From the NCBI GenBank assembly GCA_028822985.1, contig JAPKCK010000001.1, forward strand, positions 122,530-186,529: a stretch of 64,000 nucleotides of DNA. The letters are read 5' to 3'. Every line of letters starts with the position of its first letter. Positions within the stretch are counted from its first letter, which is position 1. Made by a program: the position numbers and the translations under genes. Shown here in pieces: positions 61,201 through 64,000 of this stretch. The notes under the pieces were generated by a model. It had not been told where the DNA came from. It saw nothing but the letters and a program-made list of their open reading frames with translations, and ran no database searches. The DNA comes from Aquiluna sp. (GTDB lineage: Bacteria > Actinomycetota > Actinomycetes > Actinomycetales > Microbacteriaceae).

Positions 61201-61503
61201 CTAGTTTCCGCTGAGGCTTAATCTCAAAGCACCCTCACCTGCTTCTGTGATTTTGACTGGAATACCCCAATCTTGTTGATGAATGTGGCAAGTGGCGTGC
61301 TCAGGGTGTGAATCACAGGACGCACCCTTCGCGGCAACATGAATAACTCCATCTTGAACCTCAGGGTTTATCTCGATAATTCTTGTCAGCTCAGTGGAGG
61401 AAGCTTCAGGTGTCAACATCGGAGTCAATGTCGGTTTCGATTGAACGTCAGCGTTGGAACAACCCGTCAAAATGAAAGCTAAAACTACGAACATTCCCAA
61501 CAC
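61201..61503 (-). CDS. small lipoprotein with a His/Cys cluster
   Basis: 100 residues as read from GTG 61503. The lipobox LTGC places the acylated cysteine at C15, so the mature protein is about 86 residues and attached outside the membrane. A Thr/Pro-rich linker (about 20-40) leads to a small domain with C63, H66, H69, C72, H73 and H75, which could bind a metal or form a disulfide. The frame is open upstream for 11 codons with basic residues (RGKR) but has no ATG, so the true start is unsure. Not recognised by family. Confidence 0.7.
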   Translation of the reverse strand: MLGMFVVLAFILTGCSNADVQSKPTLTPMLTPEASSTELTRIIEINPEVQDGVIHVAAKGASCDSHPEHATCHIHQQDWGIPVKITEAGEGALRLSLSGN

Positions 61504-61595
61504 GCCTGAGCGCTTACCCCTGCTACCCCACCCCTAGGTCAAGTCTAGGTTCTGTGAATGAATCGAGCTCCCGATCCGCTCTTTACGAGGATACC

Positions 61596-62204
61596 CTAGA
61601 GCGCACTTGCAATCTCAGTCACGTGCAACTGGGAGATTTGATGTCCTCCCGGATGGCGCAACCACTTGACCTCGGCACCAAAACCTTGGAGCACCTCAAC
61701 CCAAGCTTCGCTTACTTGCACTGGCGCGTAAGGGTCTTGATCGCCATTTGATAGCCAAACGCGCTTTCCCTTGAGGTCTACTCTCTCAACTTCACGGTAT
61801 GGCTTGGTCGACCCAAACAGAGCTGCTCCAGATAACAGTGCTGGATGCTTGATCATCAAAGCCGACGCGGTATTAGCTCCGTTACTAAAACCAGTGCCAA
61901 AGATGTTCGCCCGATCAAGCTCATACTCGACAATTGCAGCCTCAATAAACTCAGCCAGTTCTGCGACTCCCTGGTCTATGGACGCTTCGTTGAAGCTGCC
62001 ATCCGGGTAGCGCTCAAAAAAGCGATTCATTCCGGACTCTAAGTGCATGCCCCTCGGTGACAAAACAGATGCTTCCGGGTCCAGGGCTCTAGCTAGTCCT
62101 AGAAGATCATGCTCGTCAGCACCTGTGCCGTGGAGTAGGAGCAAAGTTCGAGAAGAACTCCCTTTCTGGAATACATGTGGTCTTGCAATATCGTTATTTG
62201 TCAT
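61596..62204 (-). CDS. alpha/beta hydrolase, MhqD-like carboxylesterase/phospholipase
   Basis: 202 residues, cytoplasmic. The catalytic triad is visible: S107 in GFSNG, D157 in NGDQDP and H188 in HPGGH. The oxyanion segment LLLLHGTGADEHDL is at the N-terminus. In Bacillus subtilis the relatives MhqD and MhqO are induced together by quinones. Here the gene is 4 nt downstream of an MhqO-like dioxygenase on the same strand, so the pair is very likely one operon. Confidence 0.9.
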   Translation of the reverse strand: MTNNDIARPHVFQKGSSSRTLLLLHGTGADEHDLLGLARALDPEASVLSPRGMHLESGMNRFFERYPDGSFNEASIDQGVAELAEFIEAAIVEYELDRANIFGTGFSNGANTASALMIKHPALLSGAALFGSTKPYREVERVDLKGKRVWLSNGDQDPYAPVQVSEAWVEVLQGFGAEVKWLRHPGGHQISQLHVTEIASAL

Positions 62205-62208
62205 GTTT

Positions 62209-63144
62209 CTAGACGTTGATCTCGGTTAGGGACTGCTGGATTTGATCTCGTGATGGCTCTAGCCATGGTGGAAGCTTTAGCTTCTTACCAAGTTCCAGAA
62301 GCGGTTCGTCAGTGTCAAAGCCAGGATCATCCGTTGCAATTTCAAACAACACTCCACCTGGCTCCCTAAAGTAAATGCTTTTGAAGTACTGCCTGTCCTT
62401 GATTTCAGTGACGGAAACTCCGCGATTCATTAGCTCCTGCTGCCAAAGCTCCATGGTCGCTAGATCAGGAGCCCTAAACGCCACGTGGTGAACCGTGCCG
62501 CCGGCTTGGAGGCCGCGGTTGCCCACTCCCCCGAGAATCTCTACCTTGGTGCCGGAGGCCCCCTCGGCCATCTGGAAGTTTGCCCTACTGGACGACTCTG
62601 AGAAAAGGCTCATGCCCAGAAGGTTTTGAAGCATGCCTGCGGTTGGATCGATCTGAATCTGTGATAGCTCAACGGAGTGAAGACCGCGGACAGCATGTTC
62701 GGCTGGAATGTCTGCCACCCCGTCCCATCCACTTCTGGAGTCACCCACAGTTCCGACAAGCTGCAGGCGCATGCCGTCATAATCGCGCACCTCGATTAGG
62801 TCGTATCCGGATGAATCCTTGCCCCATGACCAATCGATGTTGAGCCCGGCCAAATGCTTGCTCCAAAAGCCAAGCGATGTGGCTGGAACTGAAAATGATG
62901 TTGCCGTAGTTAGGCCAGAGCCCTCACGGCCTGGTGTAACACCGGGCCATGGAAAGAACGTCAAGATCGAAGCAGGAGAGCCGTGCTCATCCCCGTAATA
63001 AAGATGCCAAATGTGAGGCGCGTCGAAATTTACGGTTTGTTTTACCAGCCTCAATCCGAAGACCTTTGTATAAAAATCGACGTTGCGCTGTGGGTCTCCG
63101 GCAATAGCTGTTACGTGGTGAATACCGTGTGGGGTCACACTCAT
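62209..63144 (-). CDS. MhqO-like ring-cleaving dioxygenase (glyoxalase fold)
   Basis: Vicinal oxygen chelate protein probably opening catechol or hydroquinone rings. 311 residues from ATG 63144, chosen for GGAG six bases upstream; a TTG four codons earlier would put the Shine-Dalgarno inside the gene. Two VOC repeats are seen: HGIHHVTAIAGD at the start with metal-ligand His, and GTVHHVAFRAPD in the second half, followed by the FEIATDDPGF segment with the ligand Glu. It leads the pair with the downstream hydrolase. Confidence 0.92.
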   Translation of the reverse strand: MSVTPHGIHHVTAIAGDPQRNVDFYTKVFGLRLVKQTVNFDAPHIWHLYYGDEHGSPASILTFFPWPGVTPGREGSGLTTATSFSVPATSLGFWSKHLAGLNIDWSWGKDSSGYDLIEVRDYDGMRLQLVGTVGDSRSGWDGVADIPAEHAVRGLHSVELSQIQIDPTAGMLQNLLGMSLFSESSSRANFQMAEGASGTKVEILGGVGNRGLQAGGTVHHVAFRAPDLATMELWQQELMNRGVSVTEIKDRQYFKSIYFREPGGVLFEIATDDPGFDTDEPLLELGKKLKLPPWLEPSRDQIQQSLTEINV

Positions 63145-63215
63145 TTGAATCTCCAATCCATAGGGGGGGTAAGCATCCCCGCTACTTAGAAATTCCCCGA
63201 GGCCAAGAAGATGTT

Positions 63216-63479
63216 CTAGTTCTTGGGTTTGCGCCCAAAGATTTTCTTTATGCGAGCAACTATTTTTTCAAGACCCTGAACACCCTGCTGGTTCAACTCC
63301 CTTGCCCACTTGATTTCCAATGCCAAAATTGAGAGCCCAAAGAAGATAAACAACAATCCAGGTCCTGGAGTGACAAGCATTACCAACCCGAGAATCAGGA
63401 GCGCGAAACCGATCAGCATGATTAAGGCCCAGCGAATTGGGTGTGGCAGATTTGCCAAGAGCTTTTTTAGCTTTTCCAT
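63216..63479 (-). CDS. PGPGW-family small membrane protein
   Basis: 87 residues with two adjacent hydrophobic segments (about 17-36 and 40-58) joined by the family motif TPGPG, then a charged amphipathic tail rich in Lys and Arg. The family is widespread in actinobacteria and has no known function. It lies 71 nt downstream of the next gene's region and 71 nt upstream of the dioxygenase gene. Confidence 0.85.
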   Translation of the reverse strand: MEKLKKLLANLPHPIRWALIMLIGFALLILGLVMLVTPGPGLLFIFFGLSILALEIKWARELNQQGVQGLEKIVARIKKIFGRKPKN

Positions 63480-63600
63480 CTAATCCCCATCAGCTTTCAC
63501 TCAATAAGTATTTCAGGTCGCATGGTCAGAATGCGGCCTTTCAGTAACTTTGGAACAAAGTCCGCGGCTAGCCTAAGATCTCTCGAGAAAACTTGAGAAC

Positions 63601-63894
63601 TTAAGACGCCTGCGATTGAGCTTCGGGGGACCTCTCCTGGCGCAACAACCCCTGGCACACGTTGCCCACTTGAATGAAGTCAAGTTTGGTTTGTTCTATC
63701 TGTTCCAGCATGCCCCCTTCCCAAATTGGGTAGTCAGTGATTTCTGCTAATAACTTGACTGCATCTATCATCGATTGCCTTGCCATTAAGGGATCAACCC
63801 CGTCCTCCACAAGTGCGACGCGATGGTAGTCAGAGGCCATAGTGCACTTATGGCAAAGGTCTATTGGGAATCTCCACTCAACCACAGATTGCAA
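63601..63894 (-). CDS. uncharacterised CxxC/CxxC protein, start uncertain
   Basis: 97 residues as read from TTG 63894. It contains CHKC (residues 14-17) followed by a helical domain (about 20-85). In the same frame directly upstream (to 63972) is a protein-like segment including CEHYFKVSCQVCG, so the full protein would have CxxC-CxxC, a zinc-ribbon-like head. No ATG, GTG or TTG precedes that segment before the in-frame TGA at 63973-63975; ATT 63963 is the only near-start. Function unknown. Confidence 0.5.
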   Translation of the reverse strand: MQSVVEWRFPIDLCHKCTMASDYHRVALVEDGVDPLMARQSMIDAVKLLAEITDYPIWEGGMLEQIEQTKLDFIQVGNVCQGLLRQERSPEAQSQAS

Positions 63895-64000
63895 ATTGGG
63901 TGGAGCTGTTTCACCGCAAACTTGGCACGAGACCTTGAAGTAATGCTCACAGATGAATGAAATATGACTTGTTCAAATCTCCGCGCACCGTCCGGTACTG

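Noticed and set aside
1..64000. CRISPR arrays, insertion sequences, phage genes, restriction or other defence systems
   Set aside because: No direct-repeat array, transposase, integrase, terminal inverted repeats or defence-gene motifs were seen anywhere in the window.

Overview
The window reads as the chromosome of a small, streamlined actinobacterium, most likely a Microbacteriaceae of the freshwater Rhodoluna/Aquiluna (Luna) type. The evidence is actinobacterial gene order (trpE-TrpP-HGxxPAAW-trpC-trpB-trpA-lgt; pyrR-pyrB-pyrC-PH-carA-carB-pyrF-gmk-rpoZ-coaBC-metK-priA-fmt-rsmB; thrS-HIT-pdxST-yebC-ruvCAB-yajC-secDF-relA), an ANTAR response regulator, a PriA with decayed helicase motifs, roughly balanced base composition by eye (unlike the high-GC members of the family), and extreme compaction with many 1-8 nt gene overlaps. 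The genus is an inference; there is no rRNA in the window.

Layout. 1-516: the 5' part of a pdtaR-type ANTAR regulator (minus strand, cut by the window edge). 572-653: tRNA-Leu(CAA) on plus, closed by a terminator hairpin that also serves pyk. 707-44355: an almost uninterrupted block of about 43.6 kb of minus-strand genes. Read in the direction of transcription it runs from rarA and rpsD through alaS, ruvX, mltG, the shikimate genes (aroE, aroC, aroK, aroB, aroQ), efp, nusB, the pyrimidine operon (pyrR, pyrB, pyrC, PH protein, carA, carB, pyrF), gmk, rpoZ, coaBC, metK, priA, fmt, rsmB, rpe, histidine genes (hisE, hisG, hisF, hisI), tryptophan genes (trpE, TrpP, HGxxPAAW protein, trpC, trpB, trpA), lgt, glutamate synthase (gltB, gltD) and pyk. 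44408-46410: two plus-strand genes (cyclophilin-type PPIase, DUF349 protein) converging on rel. 46413-58466: a second minus-strand block (thrS, HIT, pdxS, pdxT, yebC, ruvC, ruvA, ruvB, yajC, secD, secF, rel).

58553-64000 is the only accessory-like part: a compact VIT-family transporter, malate:quinone oxidoreductase and a small ABM monooxygenase on plus, then on minus a 45-residue membrane peptide not in larger ORF sets, a His/Cys-rich lipoprotein, an MhqD/MhqO-like hydrolase and ring-cleaving dioxygenase pair, a PGPGW membrane protein and a CxxC/CxxC protein running to the window edge. Several of these touch quinone chemistry, which suggests but does not prove a shared role.

The best regulatory signal is a PyrR-type RNA hairpin just upstream of the pyrR Shine-Dalgarno, next to an extended -10 promoter, which fits PyrR-controlled translation of the pyr operon. 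Three genes usual at these loci in actinobacteria are missing: mihF between pyrF and gmk, apt between secF and rel, and the pgsA/pimA block between HIT and pdxS. No mobile element, CRISPR array, phage, rRNA or clearly new multi-gene system was seen.
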